NCBI RefSeq assembly: GCF_003182135.1
Contig: NZ_QGTL01000002.1
Location: 434,001-498,000, forward strand
Direction of reading: 5' to 3'
Length of the DNA stretch: 64,000 nucleotides
DNA from: Nocardia neocaledoniensis
GTDB lineage: Bacteria > Actinomycetota > Actinomycetes > Mycobacteriales > Mycobacteriaceae
In this document: positions 18,991 to 27,548 of the stretch, piece by piece
Position numbering within the stretch: position 1 is the first letter of the stretch
Layout of the letters: each line of letters begins with the position of its first letter
Notes under the pieces: model-generated
What the model was told of the DNA's origin: nothing
Seen by the model: the letters and a program-made list of their open reading frames with translations, nothing else
Databases searched by the model: none
Program-made: the position numbers and the translations under genes

Positions 18991-20370
18991 ATGACGACTG
19001 TCGCGCGCTCTGGCGAACTCGTGAACGCCGTGATCAAGGCTTATGACGTCCGCGGGGTGGTGGGCGAACAGATCGACGCGGGGTTCGTCAAAGACGTGGG
19101 CGCCTCGTTCGCCCGGCTGATGCGCGAAGAGGGCGCGGGCCGGGTCGTGATCGGCCACGACATGCGGGAGTCCTCCCCCGAACTGGCCGAGGCCTTCGCC
19201 CAGGGCGTGCGCGCCCAGGGCCTGGATGTCGTGCACATCGGCCTGGCCTCCACCGACCAGCTCTACTTCGCCTCGGGCAAGCTCGGCTGTCCGGGCGCCA
19301 TGTTCACCGCCAGCCACAACCCCGCCCGCTACAACGGCATCAAGCTCTGCCGCGCGAACGCGCTGCCGGTGGGCCAGGACACCGGGCTGGCCACCATCTC
19401 GGCCGAGATCGTCGAGGGCGTGCCCGCCTACGACGGCGCGCCCGGCGCCGCGAGCACTGTCGACCTGCTGGCCGACTACGCGAACTTCCTGCGCGAACTG
19501 GTGAACCTCGACGAGATCCGTCCGCTGACCATCGCGGTCGACGCGGGCAACGGCATGGGCGGCCACACCGTCCCCGCCGTGCTCGGCACGCTCGGCCCGA
19601 TCACCGTCGTGCCGCTCTATTTCGAGCTCGACGGCTCCTTCCCCAACCACGAGGCCAACCCGCTCGATCCGAAGAACCTGGTCGACCTGCAGGAGCTGGT
19701 GCGGCGCAGCGGCGCCGACATCGGCCTGGCCTTCGACGGCGACGCCGACCGCTGCTTCGTCGTCGACGAGCGCGGCGAGCCGGTCTCGCCCTCGGCGATC
19801 ACGGCGCTGGTGGCCCAGCGCGAGCTGGCCAAGGAGCCGGGCGCGACCGTCATCCACAACCTGATCACCTCGCGCGCGGTGCCCGAGCTGGTCGAGGAGC
19901 TCGGCGGCAAGCCGGTGCGCACCAGGGTCGGCCACTCGTTCATCAAGCAGGAGATGGCGGCGACCGGAGCGGTGTTCGGCGGCGAGCACTCCGCGCACTA
20001 CTACTTCCGGGATTTCTGGGGCGCCGATTCGGGCATGCTGGCCGCGCTGCACGTGCTGGCCGCGCTCGGCGAGGGTCAGCGTCCGGTCTCGGAGCTGATG
20101 GCCGCCTACGATGTCTACGCGGCCTCCGGCGAGATCAACTCGACCGTGGCCGACGCCGCCGAGCGCACCGACGCCGTGCTGGCCGCCTTCGCCGACCGGA
20201 CCGTCTCGGTGGATCGCCTCGACGGTGTGACCGTGGATCTGGGCGAGCACGCCTGGTTCAATCTGCGCGCCTCGAATACCGAACCGCTGCTTCGGCTCAA
20301 CGTCGAAGCCGGATCGCAGGCCGAAGTAAACACACTCGTGACTGAGATCCTCGCCATCGTCCGCGCCTGA
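18991..20370 (+). CDS. manB: Phosphomannomutase/phosphoglucomutase
   Basis: A 459-aa alpha-D-phosphohexomutase that interconverts mannose-6-phosphate and mannose-1-phosphate, feeding GDP-mannose for mannolipids and lipoglycans. The active-site serine is S108 in FTASHNP, the metal loop is DGDADR (about 249-254), and the sugar-specificity loop is GGEHSAHYYF. ATG 18991 places the conserved KAYDVRG near residue 16; an upstream in-frame start would add 41 unconserved residues. With the SIS-like gene and manA downstream it forms a mannose-supply operon. Confidence 0.95.
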   Translation: MTTVARSGELVNAVIKAYDVRGVVGEQIDAGFVKDVGASFARLMREEGAGRVVIGHDMRESSPELAEAFAQGVRAQGLDVVHIGLASTDQLYFASGKLGCPGAMFTASHNPARYNGIKLCRANALPVGQDTGLATISAEIVEGVPAYDGAPGAASTVDLLADYANFLRELVNLDEIRPLTIAVDAGNGMGGHTVPAVLGTLGPITVVPLYFELDGSFPNHEANPLDPKNLVDLQELVRRSGADIGLAFDGDADRCFVVDERGEPVSPSAITALVAQRELAKEPGATVIHNLITSRAVPELVEELGGKPVRTRVGHSFIKQEMAATGAVFGGEHSAHYYFRDFWGADSGMLAALHVLAALGEGQRPVSELMAAYDVYAASGEINSTVADAAERTDAVLAAFADRTVSVDRLDGVTVDLGEHAWFNLRASNTEPLLRLNVEAGSQAEVNTLVTEILAIVRA

Positions 20371-20452
20371 CTGGAATAGTGGAATCACAGACCTTGTATT
20401 CGCCGACGGATCGGCAGACGACACAGCGCGATGAGGGGAGGTGGGATCGGCG

Positions 20453-21676
20453 ATGATCGCTGGAACACCGGTATTCGACCTCGACGATGCCGCGTCGCTG
20501 GAGGCGGCCGATACGGGCGGTGCCTTACGTTCGGCGGCCTCCGGCGGTGCGCAGGTGCGCGCCACCGCGGCGGCGGTCGCCGAGACCTCGCTGATCGATC
20601 GGCTGGCGGAGTTGCGTCCGCGCAGCCTGGTCCTCGTCTCCGGGTCGGGCCGCGCCACCCGCGCGGCCGGACTGCTGGTCGCCGCCCTCGGTGACCGGGC
20701 CGGGCTGCCGATCGTGCCCGTCACCTCGCTGCCGCCGTGGGTGGGCCCGCTGGACGTGGTACTCGTCGCCGGCGACGACGCGGGCGACCCGCGCCTGATC
20801 GACGCCGTCGACCGGGCCATCCGCCGCAGCGCCGAGGTGGTGATCGCGGCGCCGAACGAGGGTCCGCTGCGCGCGGTGGCCGCCGGCCGCGCGATCGTGC
20901 TGGAACCGCGCGTTCCGGTGCTCGACCACAATCGCCTGCTGCGTTTCCTCGCGGTCGGCATCGCGGTGTTGCGCGGGATCGACGCCCAGCGCAGCGTGCC
21001 CGCCACACCCGAGCTCACCGAACTGGCCGACATGCTCGACGCCGAGGCGCTGCGCGACGGCCCGCACAACGAGGTCTTCCGCAATCCGGCCAAGACCCTC
21101 GCCGCCCGCATGCACGGGGTGGGCGTGGTGCTGGCCGGTGACGCGCCCGCCGCGGTCGAACTGGCCGGGCACGGCGCCGAGGTGCTGTTGCAGTCGGCGG
21201 GCAAGGTGGTCGCCGCCGCCGATCTGGCCGACACGGTCGCCGCCGTCGCCAGGCTCGGCGAGGCCGCCGGTGGCGCGGCGCCCGGTTTCGATCCGCTGTT
21301 CCACGACGAGGAACTCGACGGTCCGGCCCCGGTCGACCGGGTGCGGGTGCTCGCGCTGAGCGTGCATCCGGATCAGGCCGCCGCGCGCCGCAAGCTGGCC
21401 GTGTTCGAGGGCGCGGGCCGCGGGCTCGTCGACGCCGATCTGGTGCACGCCGACGTCGACGTCCTGCAGGCCCAGCTGGCCGAGCCGGGCACGGCACCGA
21501 CCACCGAGGGCGCCGCCGCCACGTCCGCCGCGGGGGGCGGGCACGGCAGCGAGATCGAGCAGCTGGCGGTGCTCGCGGTGCGCTTGGACATGGCCGCCGC
21601 CTATCTCCGACTGACGGGTGCGCGCGGTGGAACCGCGCCGGACCCGGATCGATACCACGACGGGGGACGCTACTAG
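20453..21676 (+). CDS. SIS/phosphosugar-isomerase-like protein (Rv3256c type)
   Basis: A ~407-aa protein resembling the bifunctional phosphoglucose/phosphomannose isomerase family and TobH-like proteins. The middle has a weak SIS fold (LVLVSGSGRATRAAGLL; later VVIAAPNEGPLRAVAAG). The motif PHNEVFRNPAK includes the NE(V)-type segment of the C-terminal isomerase domain. Catalytic activity is not proven and may be lost. ATG 20453 with GGAGG 12 bases upstream is preferred to GTG 20441. The TAG stop overlaps the manA GTG by one base, a coupling that supports a role in mannose-6-phosphate metabolism. Confidence 0.8.
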   Translation: MIAGTPVFDLDDAASLEAADTGGALRSAASGGAQVRATAAAVAETSLIDRLAELRPRSLVLVSGSGRATRAAGLLVAALGDRAGLPIVPVTSLPPWVGPLDVVLVAGDDAGDPRLIDAVDRAIRRSAEVVIAAPNEGPLRAVAAGRAIVLEPRVPVLDHNRLLRFLAVGIAVLRGIDAQRSVPATPELTELADMLDAEALRDGPHNEVFRNPAKTLAARMHGVGVVLAGDAPAAVELAGHGAEVLLQSAGKVVAAADLADTVAAVARLGEAAGGAAPGFDPLFHDEELDGPAPVDRVRVLALSVHPDQAAARRKLAVFEGAGRGLVDADLVHADVDVLQAQLAEPGTAPTTEGAAATSAAGGGHGSEIEQLAVLAVRLDMAAAYLRLTGARGGTAPDPDRYHDGGRY

Positions 21677-22896
21677 TGCAGGAACTCGTTGGTGCGCTGC
21701 GTTCCTACGCCTGGGGCTCGCGCACCGCGCTCGCTCAGCTGTGCGGACGGCCGGTGCCCTCGGCCCATCCCGAGGCCGAACTCTGGTTCGGCGCCCACCC
21801 CGCCGACCCCGCGCGGGTGAAAGACGGCGACGGCCGGCGTTCGCTGCTCGACGTCGTCAGCGCCGACCCGGTCCGTGAGCTCGGCGCCGTCGCCGACACC
21901 TTCGGCGCGCGGCTGCCGTTCCTGCTCAAGATCCTGGCCGCGGAGGAACCGCTGTCGCTGCAGGCGCATCCCAGCTCGGCGCAGGCGCGGGTCGGCTTCG
22001 AACGGGAGAACCGCAGCGGCATCCCGGTCGACTCGCCCCTGCGCAACTACCGCGACGACAGCCACAAGCCGGAACTGGTCGTCGCGCTGGATCGCTTCGA
22101 GGCGCTGGCCGGGTTCCGCGACCCGCACCGCACCGTCGAGCTGCTGCGCGCGCTCGCCGTGCCCGGGCTCGACGTCTACGCCGAACTGCTTGCCGCCCAG
22201 CCCGATTCGGCCGGCCTGCGCACGCTGTTCACGACCTGGATCACCCTGCCCGCCGCCGCCCTGTCGACACTGCTGCCCGCGGTGCTCGAGGGCTGCGTGC
22301 GCTACCTGTCGGGCAAGGGCCCGCGCGAGTTCTCCGCCGAGGTGCGCACCGCGCTGGAACTGGCCGAGGTGTATCCCGGCGACGCGGGCGTGCTCGCCGC
22401 CCTGCTGCTCAACCGGCTGACCCTCGAACCGGGACAGGGCCTCTACCTCGACGCGGGCAACCTGCACGCCTACCTGCACGGCGTGGGCGTGGAGATCATG
22501 GCCAACTCCGACAACGTCCTGCGCGGTGGCCTGACCCCCAAGCACGTCGACGTGCCGGAGCTGCTGCGCGTGCTCGACTTCGAGCCGATCGACCTGCCGG
22601 TGATCGAACCGGAGCTCGACCCCGACGGCGGCGCGCGGTACCGCACGCCCGCACCGGAATTCGCGCTGTGCCGATTCGACCTGACCGCCGACGCCGAACC
22701 GATCGTGCTCGCCGACGCCGGGCCCGGGATCGTGCTGTGCACCGCGGGCACGGTCGAGCTGTCCCAGGACGGGCGCACCCTCACCGTCGAGTGCGGCAGC
22801 GCGGCCTGGATCTCGGCGGCCGACAGCGAGATCAAGGCGCGCGCGGTCGGTGGCGCGGCGCAGCTGTTCAGCGCCTGCGTCGGCCGCGAGAACTGA
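21676..22896 (+). CDS. manA: Mannose-6-phosphate isomerase, class I
   Basis: A 406-aa zinc enzyme that interconverts fructose-6-phosphate and mannose-6-phosphate. Zinc ligands lie in LSLQAHPSSAQ, in the HKPE segment (DDSHKPELVVAL), and in LDAGNLHAYLHG. The C-terminal cupin half (ALCRFDLTADAE, CTAGTVEL) is complete. Translation starts at GTG 21676, overlapping the previous stop by one base. Together with manB and the guanylyltransferase at 36.8 kb, it supplies GDP-mannose for envelope glycans. Confidence 0.95.
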   Translation: MQELVGALRSYAWGSRTALAQLCGRPVPSAHPEAELWFGAHPADPARVKDGDGRRSLLDVVSADPVRELGAVADTFGARLPFLLKILAAEEPLSLQAHPSSAQARVGFERENRSGIPVDSPLRNYRDDSHKPELVVALDRFEALAGFRDPHRTVELLRALAVPGLDVYAELLAAQPDSAGLRTLFTTWITLPAAALSTLLPAVLEGCVRYLSGKGPREFSAEVRTALELAEVYPGDAGVLAALLLNRLTLEPGQGLYLDAGNLHAYLHGVGVEIMANSDNVLRGGLTPKHVDVPELLRVLDFEPIDLPVIEPELDPDGGARYRTPAPEFALCRFDLTADAEPIVLADAGPGIVLCTAGTVELSQDGRTLTVECGSAAWISAADSEIKARAVGGAAQLFSACVGREN

Positions 22897-23057
22897 CCTC
22901 GAGGCGCGTCTTTCGCCGCCATCCGCTGTGCTGTACCGCGCCGACCCCCGAGGGCGCTGCGTGGTCACACTGCGCTGCCGCCTTCGCGCCCACCGGGATC
23001 GACGCTTAGGCTGTTGCGGGCACGAACGTGTCCAGCGGAGCAGAAGGGCGGGCCAGG

Positions 23058-23978
23058 ATGTCGGCTGGTGGTGGCAAGAAGGCGATTCTCGCCGCGTTGA
23101 CGGCCAACGCGGGAATCGCGGTGGCGAAGTTCATCGGCGCGGCGATCACGGGATCGGCATCGATGCTCGCCGAGGCGGTGCACTCGGTCGCCGACACGTC
23201 GAACCAGGGTCTGCTGCTGTTCGGCCAGCGCGCGGCCGCCAAGGACGCCGACGAACTGCATCAGTTCGGCTACGGCCGCAACCGCTACTTCTATTCGTTC
23301 GTCGTCGCCCTGGTGCTGTTCACCCTCGGCTCGGTGTACGCGATCTACGAGGGCATCCACAAGATCCAGCATCCCGAGGAACTGAGTCAGCCGATCGTCG
23401 CGATCGTCATCCTCGGCATCGCGATCGGTCTGGAGACCTTCAGCTTCATCACCGCGGTGCGGGAATCCAAGCCGCTCAAGGGCGAAGCCAGCTGGTGGCA
23501 CTTCATCCGTAACTCGCGCAGCCCGGAGCTGCCGGTGGTGCTGCTCGAGGACACGGGCGCGCTGATCGGTCTGATCCTCGCGTTCGGCGCGGTCGGTCTG
23601 ACCATGGTCACCGACGACCCGGTCTACGACGGCATCGGCACCCTGGCCATCGGTGTGCTGCTCGGCCTCATCGCGATCGTGCTGATCGTGGAGATGAAGA
23701 GCCTGCTGATCGGTGAGGGCGCCACGCCGGAGCAGGATCGCGCGATCCGCGACAACCTGGTCGACGGCGCGAAGATCACCTCGGTGATCCACCTCAAGTC
23801 CGAGTACCTGGGCCCGGAGGAGATGCTGATCGCCGCCAAGGTCGCGATCGCGCCCGATCTCGACATCGCCGAGATCGCCGAGGCCATCGACGCGGCCGAG
23901 GTGCGGGTGCGCGCCGCGGTGCCGACCGCCCGGCTGATCTACCTCGAGCCCGACCTGTACCGGACCCAGTCCGTCTGA
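23058..23978 (+). CDS. Cation diffusion facilitator (CDF) transporter, copy 1
   Basis: A ~306-aa membrane transporter. The first helices hold the metal-site motif AEAVHSVADTSNQ, with several more hydrophobic segments (FVVALVLFTLGSVYAIYEGI, PIVAIVILGIAIGLETFSF, LIGLILAFGAVGLTMV). The GALIG/LLEDTGA motif near helix 5 has the Asp expected for metal binding. CDF proteins export Zn, Co, Fe or Mn by proton antiport; the metal is not predictable here. ATG 23058 follows a purine-rich site; a GTG 10 codons upstream is possible. It is a tandem duplicate of the next gene. Confidence 0.88.
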   Translation: MSAGGGKKAILAALTANAGIAVAKFIGAAITGSASMLAEAVHSVADTSNQGLLLFGQRAAAKDADELHQFGYGRNRYFYSFVVALVLFTLGSVYAIYEGIHKIQHPEELSQPIVAIVILGIAIGLETFSFITAVRESKPLKGEASWWHFIRNSRSPELPVVLLEDTGALIGLILAFGAVGLTMVTDDPVYDGIGTLAIGVLLGLIAIVLIVEMKSLLIGEGATPEQDRAIRDNLVDGAKITSVIHLKSEYLGPEEMLIAAKVAIAPDLDIAEIAEAIDAAEVRVRAAVPTARLIYLEPDLYRTQSV

Positions 23979-23985
23979 TCCGGCC

Positions 23986-24027
23986 CGCCGATCGCCGTCG
24001 TCCCGCCCGGGGCGGCGGCGATCGGCG
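23986..24027. terminator. Hairpin between the two CDF genes
   Basis: 12-bp perfect arms CGCCGATCGCCG (23986-23997) and CGGCGATCGGCG (24016-24027) enclose an 18-nt GC-rich loop. It begins 8 bp after the first CDF stop, suggesting that the paralogues are separate transcripts. Confidence 0.6.
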
Positions 24028-24090
24028 TCTGGGCGACACGGTCCGGCGCGCGGCCGGTGCGGCGGCGCTTTCCGGGTACCGTTCGGTGCC

Positions 24091-25029
24091 ATGGCGGGCG
24101 AAGGTGGAGACAGCAAGATCGCGATCCTGGCCGCCCTCGGCGCGAACGCGGGCATCATGATCGCGAAGTTCGTCGGTGCGTTCATCACCGGTTCCTCGTC
24201 GATGCTGGCCGAGGCCGTGCACTCGGTGGCCGATACCGGCAACGAGGCGCTGCTGCTGGTCGGGCGGCGCAGGGCCGAGCAGGACCCCGACACGCTGCAT
24301 CCCTTCGGGTACTCCCGCAACCGGTACTTCTATTCGTTCGTCGTGGCGCTGATCCTGTTCACGATGGGCAGCCTGTTCGCGCTCAACGAGGCGGTCCACA
24401 AGATCCGCTTCCCGCACGAGCTCGAGTCGCCGTCGGTCGCGATCGTGATCCTGCTGGTGTCGATGGTGCTCGAGGCCGTCAGCTTCCGCACCGCGCGCAG
24501 GGAGTCGGCGCCGTTGAAGGGCAAGCACTCCTGGTGGCATTTCATCCGCAACACCCGCAATCCGGAACTGCCGGTGGTGCTGCTCGAGGACATGGGCGCG
24601 CTGGTCGGCCTGCTTTTCGCCCTCGGCGGGGTGAGCCTGACCGTGCTCACCGGCAACGGCGTGTGGGACGGTGTCGGCACCCTGCTGATCGGCCTGCTGC
24701 TCGGCGTCAACGCGATCGTGCTGATCGTGGAGACCAAGAGCCTGCTCATCGGCGAGGGCGCGACGGCCAAGGAGGACACCGCGATTCGCGCGGCCCTGCT
24801 CGAAGATCCGCGCATCGTGGCGGTGCCGCGCATGCAGTCGCAGTACCTCGGCCCGGAGGACCTGCTGGTCAACGCGCGGATCGCGCTGACGCCCGACCTC
24901 GACATCGCCGAGGTGGGCGCGGCCATCGACGCCGCCGACAGCCGGATCAGGGCCGCCGCGCCCAACGTCTACACCGTCTATCTCGAACCGCACGTGGTCG
25001 ATCCCGAATCCACGTCGGCGGCACCCTGA
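24091..25029 (+). CDS. Cation diffusion facilitator (CDF) transporter, copy 2
   Basis: A 312-aa CDF transporter closely similar to the upstream copy: AEAVHSVADTGNE, FGYSRNRYFYSFVVAL, SWWHFIRNTRNPELPVVLLE and a matching C-terminal domain (YLGPEDLLVNARIAL). The pair arose by tandem duplication, and the differences are spread along the protein. ATG 24091 has a moderate GGTACCG context and no better start. The stop is one base from the stop of the convergent oxidoreductase, so there is no room for a terminator between them. Confidence 0.88.
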   Translation: MAGEGGDSKIAILAALGANAGIMIAKFVGAFITGSSSMLAEAVHSVADTGNEALLLVGRRRAEQDPDTLHPFGYSRNRYFYSFVVALILFTMGSLFALNEAVHKIRFPHELESPSVAIVILLVSMVLEAVSFRTARRESAPLKGKHSWWHFIRNTRNPELPVVLLEDMGALVGLLFALGGVSLTVLTGNGVWDGVGTLLIGLLLGVNAIVLIVETKSLLIGEGATAKEDTAIRAALLEDPRIVAVPRMQSQYLGPEDLLVNARIALTPDLDIAEVGAAIDAADSRIRAAAPNVYTVYLEPHVVDPESTSAAP

Positions 25030-25030
25030 T

Positions 25031-26500
25031 TCAGTGGTAGGCGGGCGCCGCCCCGCGCAGCAGGTCCAGCGGATCGGTGACGATGCCGAAGCGCTCGCGC
25101 AGCATGTGCCGGGCGGCGTGCAGTCCCGGCATGCCGTGCACGCCGGGCCCCGGCGGGGTGGACGACGAGCACAGGTAGGTGCCGGGGATCGGGGCGGCGT
25201 ACGGATTCCAGCGGGCCAGCGGGCGGAAGGCGGTCTGGCGCAGGGTCATCGCGCCCGCCGAGATGTCGCCGCCGATGTAGTTGGCGTTGTGCGCGGGCAT
25301 GAAGGCCGCGGGCGTGACGTGGGTGGCCAGAATGAGGTCGCGGAAGCCGGGGGCGAAACGTTCGACCTGGGCGATGACGGCCTCGCTGATGTCACGGTCG
25401 GACCCGTTGGGCACGTGGGCGTAGGTGTAGAAGGTGTGCTTGCCCTCGGGCGCCCTGGTGCTGTCGACGACGCCGGGCTGGATGGCGAGGACATATGGCC
25501 GCTCGGCGAATTCGCCCGCGGCGACCTGACGTTCGGCCCGCATGGCCTCCGCGCGGGTGCCGACCAGATGCAGCGTGCCCGCGAGTTCGCAGCCCGGCGC
25601 GGCCCACGGGACCGGGCCCGCCAGCGCGAAGTCGACCTTGCAGGCCGCCCCGCCGTAGCGGAACCGGCCGAGCCCGTTGCGGTAGCGGTCCGGCAGCCGG
25701 TCGCCCGCCACGCGCAGGAGTTCGGCGGGCGAGGTGTCGAACAGGACGGCGCGCGCTCGCGCCAGCTCCGCGAAATCGTCGACGCGATGGCCGGTGACGA
25801 GTTCGCCGCCGAGCCGTCGCAACTCCGCGATCAGCGCGTTCGGGATCGCCTGGCTGCCACCGCGCGGGATCACCCAGCCGCCCGCGTGCGCGAGGGTGCC
25901 CAGCAGCAGCCCGGCGCCGACGGCGGGCAGCGCGCGGGGCTGGGTGATGGCGTGCGCGGCGACGCCGGTGAGCAGCGCGGGGGCGACCTGCTCACGAAAG
26001 CGGTTGTTCCACAGCGGCGATCCCTGCTCGAGCAGGCGCAGGCCGAACCGGACGGCGGTGGCGGGCCGCAGCGGCGGGTGCCGCAGGTCCGACATCGCCA
26101 GGTCGACCACATCGGGCCAGTGCTCGACCAGCGGGCCGAACAGCCCGCGCCAGGCGGCGCCGTCGACGCCGAGGTCGGCGACGGTCGATTCCAGGTTGCG
26201 CCAGGCGAGTCCGGCGACGCCGCCGTCGAGCGGATGCGCGTAGGAGACGGTCGGGGTCAGCAGTTCGACGCCGTGTGCGGGGAGGTCGAAGGCACGGAAG
26301 AACGGGGACGCCAGGGCCATCGGATGCGCGCCCGCGCACACGTCGTGGTGGAATCCCGGCAGGGTGAGTTCGGCGGTGCGCGACCCGCCGCCAGGCTGGT
26401 CCTGGGCCTCGAGCACGCGCACCGAGAGCCCGGCGCGCGCCGCGATCACGGCCGCCGCCAATCCGTTCGGGCCAGAGCCGACCACTACGACTTCCGCCAT
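25031..26500 (-). CDS. Phytoene-desaturase-like FAD oxidoreductase
   Basis: A 489-aa NAD(P)/FAD-dependent protein of the CrtI/phytoene dehydrogenase-like superfamily. The N-terminus has the dinucleotide-binding loop VVVGSGPNGLAAA and a GGGSRT segment after it; the C-terminus has CSSSTPPGPGVHGMPG followed by the FAD-contacting HAARH. No carotenoid cluster genes surround it, so the substrate is unknown; ketoreductase or desaturase roles are both possible. ATG 26500 is chosen (GAAGGGG upstream, Rossmann motif at residue 6). The TetR gene upstream on the same strand may control it. Confidence 0.82.
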   Translation of the reverse strand: MAEVVVVGSGPNGLAAAVIAARAGLSVRVLEAQDQPGGGSRTAELTLPGFHHDVCAGAHPMALASPFFRAFDLPAHGVELLTPTVSYAHPLDGGVAGLAWRNLESTVADLGVDGAAWRGLFGPLVEHWPDVVDLAMSDLRHPPLRPATAVRFGLRLLEQGSPLWNNRFREQVAPALLTGVAAHAITQPRALPAVGAGLLLGTLAHAGGWVIPRGGSQAIPNALIAELRRLGGELVTGHRVDDFAELARARAVLFDTSPAELLRVAGDRLPDRYRNGLGRFRYGGAACKVDFALAGPVPWAAPGCELAGTLHLVGTRAEAMRAERQVAAGEFAERPYVLAIQPGVVDSTRAPEGKHTFYTYAHVPNGSDRDISEAVIAQVERFAPGFRDLILATHVTPAAFMPAHNANYIGGDISAGAMTLRQTAFRPLARWNPYAAPIPGTYLCSSSTPPGPGVHGMPGLHAARHMLRERFGIVTDPLDLLRGAAPAYH

Positions 26501-26596
26501 CCGTCGTCCCCTTCGCCATTGGACCTGCGTCGTTGTCTCCAACCTACGCGGCGCGCGGACCGGCGCCGACGAGTCGTCGGTCACCGCGATGCCGGG

Positions 26597-27172
26597 TTAC
26601 GCGAACGCAGCCCAGCTCTCGACCAGCAGGGCGATCCGCCGCTCGCGCAGTTCCGGACGCAGGCGATCGCTGCGTTCCAGCGTGGCGATGCCGTGCAGAC
26701 CCGCCCAGGCCACCTCGGTGCGCGCGCCGAGTTCGTCGCCCTCGGCGCCCGAGCGGAACATCGCCTCGAGACCGGCGAAGGCGTCCCGCAGGGGCTGCGG
26801 GGCGTCCAGGCCGAAGGTGAGATCGGTGGTGAGCACGAAGATGGCGTCGTAGCGGGCCGGGTTGGCGACGGCGAAGTCGAGGTAGGCGCGGGCGACCTTG
26901 TCGAACATGTCGGTTCGCGAGGTGGCGCTCTCACGCGCCAGCCGCACCTCCTCGGCCAGCTCGATACAGCCCTGCAGCGCCACCGCGCCCACGATGGCCG
27001 CCTTGTTCGCGAAATGGCTGTAGAGCACCGGCTGGCTGTACTCGATGCGCTCGGCCAGTTTGCGAATGGTGACCGCCTCCCACCCCTCGGCCTCCGCCAG
27101 CTCCCGCGCGGTGTCGATGATCCGCTGATGCCGCTCGGCCCGTTCCCGTTCCTTGCGCAGCTGTGTGCCCAT
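26597..27172 (-). CDS. TetR family transcriptional regulator
   Basis: A 191-aa TetR/AcrR regulator. The helix-turn-helix is TIRKLAERIEYSQPVLYSHFANKAAI (read in two halves around residues 35-60), followed by a helical ligand-binding domain with WxGLHG (WAGLHGIATLERSD) typical of TetR_C-type domains. It lies 96 bp upstream of the FAD oxidoreductase on the same strand and probably controls that gene or itself; the effector is unknown. Confidence 0.87.
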   Translation of the reverse strand: MGTQLRKERERAERHQRIIDTARELAEAEGWEAVTIRKLAERIEYSQPVLYSHFANKAAIVGAVALQGCIELAEEVRLARESATSRTDMFDKVARAYLDFAVANPARYDAIFVLTTDLTFGLDAPQPLRDAFAGLEAMFRSGAEGDELGARTEVAWAGLHGIATLERSDRLRPELRERRIALLVESWAAFA

Positions 27173-27278
27173 ACCCGAATCCTAGCAACGCTAGGGAAAG
27201 CGGGTCGGCGCCCGCGATGAATTCGGTCCGGCCGCGCCGTCTGCACGGAAGAAGATCACGTACCGAGGAGGAACCACC

Positions 27279-27497
27279 ATGGCCGACGCACCGAAGGGCC
27301 CCGCGTCCTACTTCCCCAGCATCGAGGCGAAGTACGGACGGACCGTGGACGAGTGGCTGACCCTGCTCGGCACGGCCGAGCCGACCGGCCACGCGGCGCT
27401 GGTCACCTGGCTCAAGGGCGAGCACGGCATGGGCCACGGCCACGCCACCGCGCTCGTGCAGTACCACCTGCATCCGGAGAAGTGGGCGCGCGCCTGA
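27279..27497 (+). CDS. DUF4287 domain protein
   Basis: A 72-aa cytosolic protein matching the short DUF4287 family: YFPSIEAKYGRTVDEW, then LVTWLKGEHGMGHGHATALVQYHL. The family is widespread in actinobacteria, often as a stand-alone domain, with no biochemical role established. It has a strong ribosome-binding site GAGGAGG 7 bases before ATG 27279 and ends in an efficient terminator, so it looks like a well-expressed monocistronic gene. Confidence 0.88.
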   Translation: MADAPKGPASYFPSIEAKYGRTVDEWLTLLGTAEPTGHAALVTWLKGEHGMGHGHATALVQYHLHPEKWARA

Positions 27498-27510
27498 GCC
27501 CTGGCACGCC

Positions 27511-27541
27511 GAAAGGCCCCGCGTCTCGCGCGGGGCTTTTC
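27511..27541. terminator. Rho-independent terminator, DUF4287/dctA
   Basis: GCCCCGCG (27516-27523) pairs with CGCGGGGC (27529-27536), loop 5 nt, with an A-rich left flank and TTTT on the right (27537-27540). It is a classic bidirectional terminator between convergent genes. Confidence 0.9.
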
Positions 27542-27548
27542 GCGTACG

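Noticed and set aside
18166..21234. A 1022-codon open frame opposite the DUF3499, phosphomannomutase and SIS-like genes
   Set aside because: It crosses three genes with clear motifs on the other strand and has no motif of its own.
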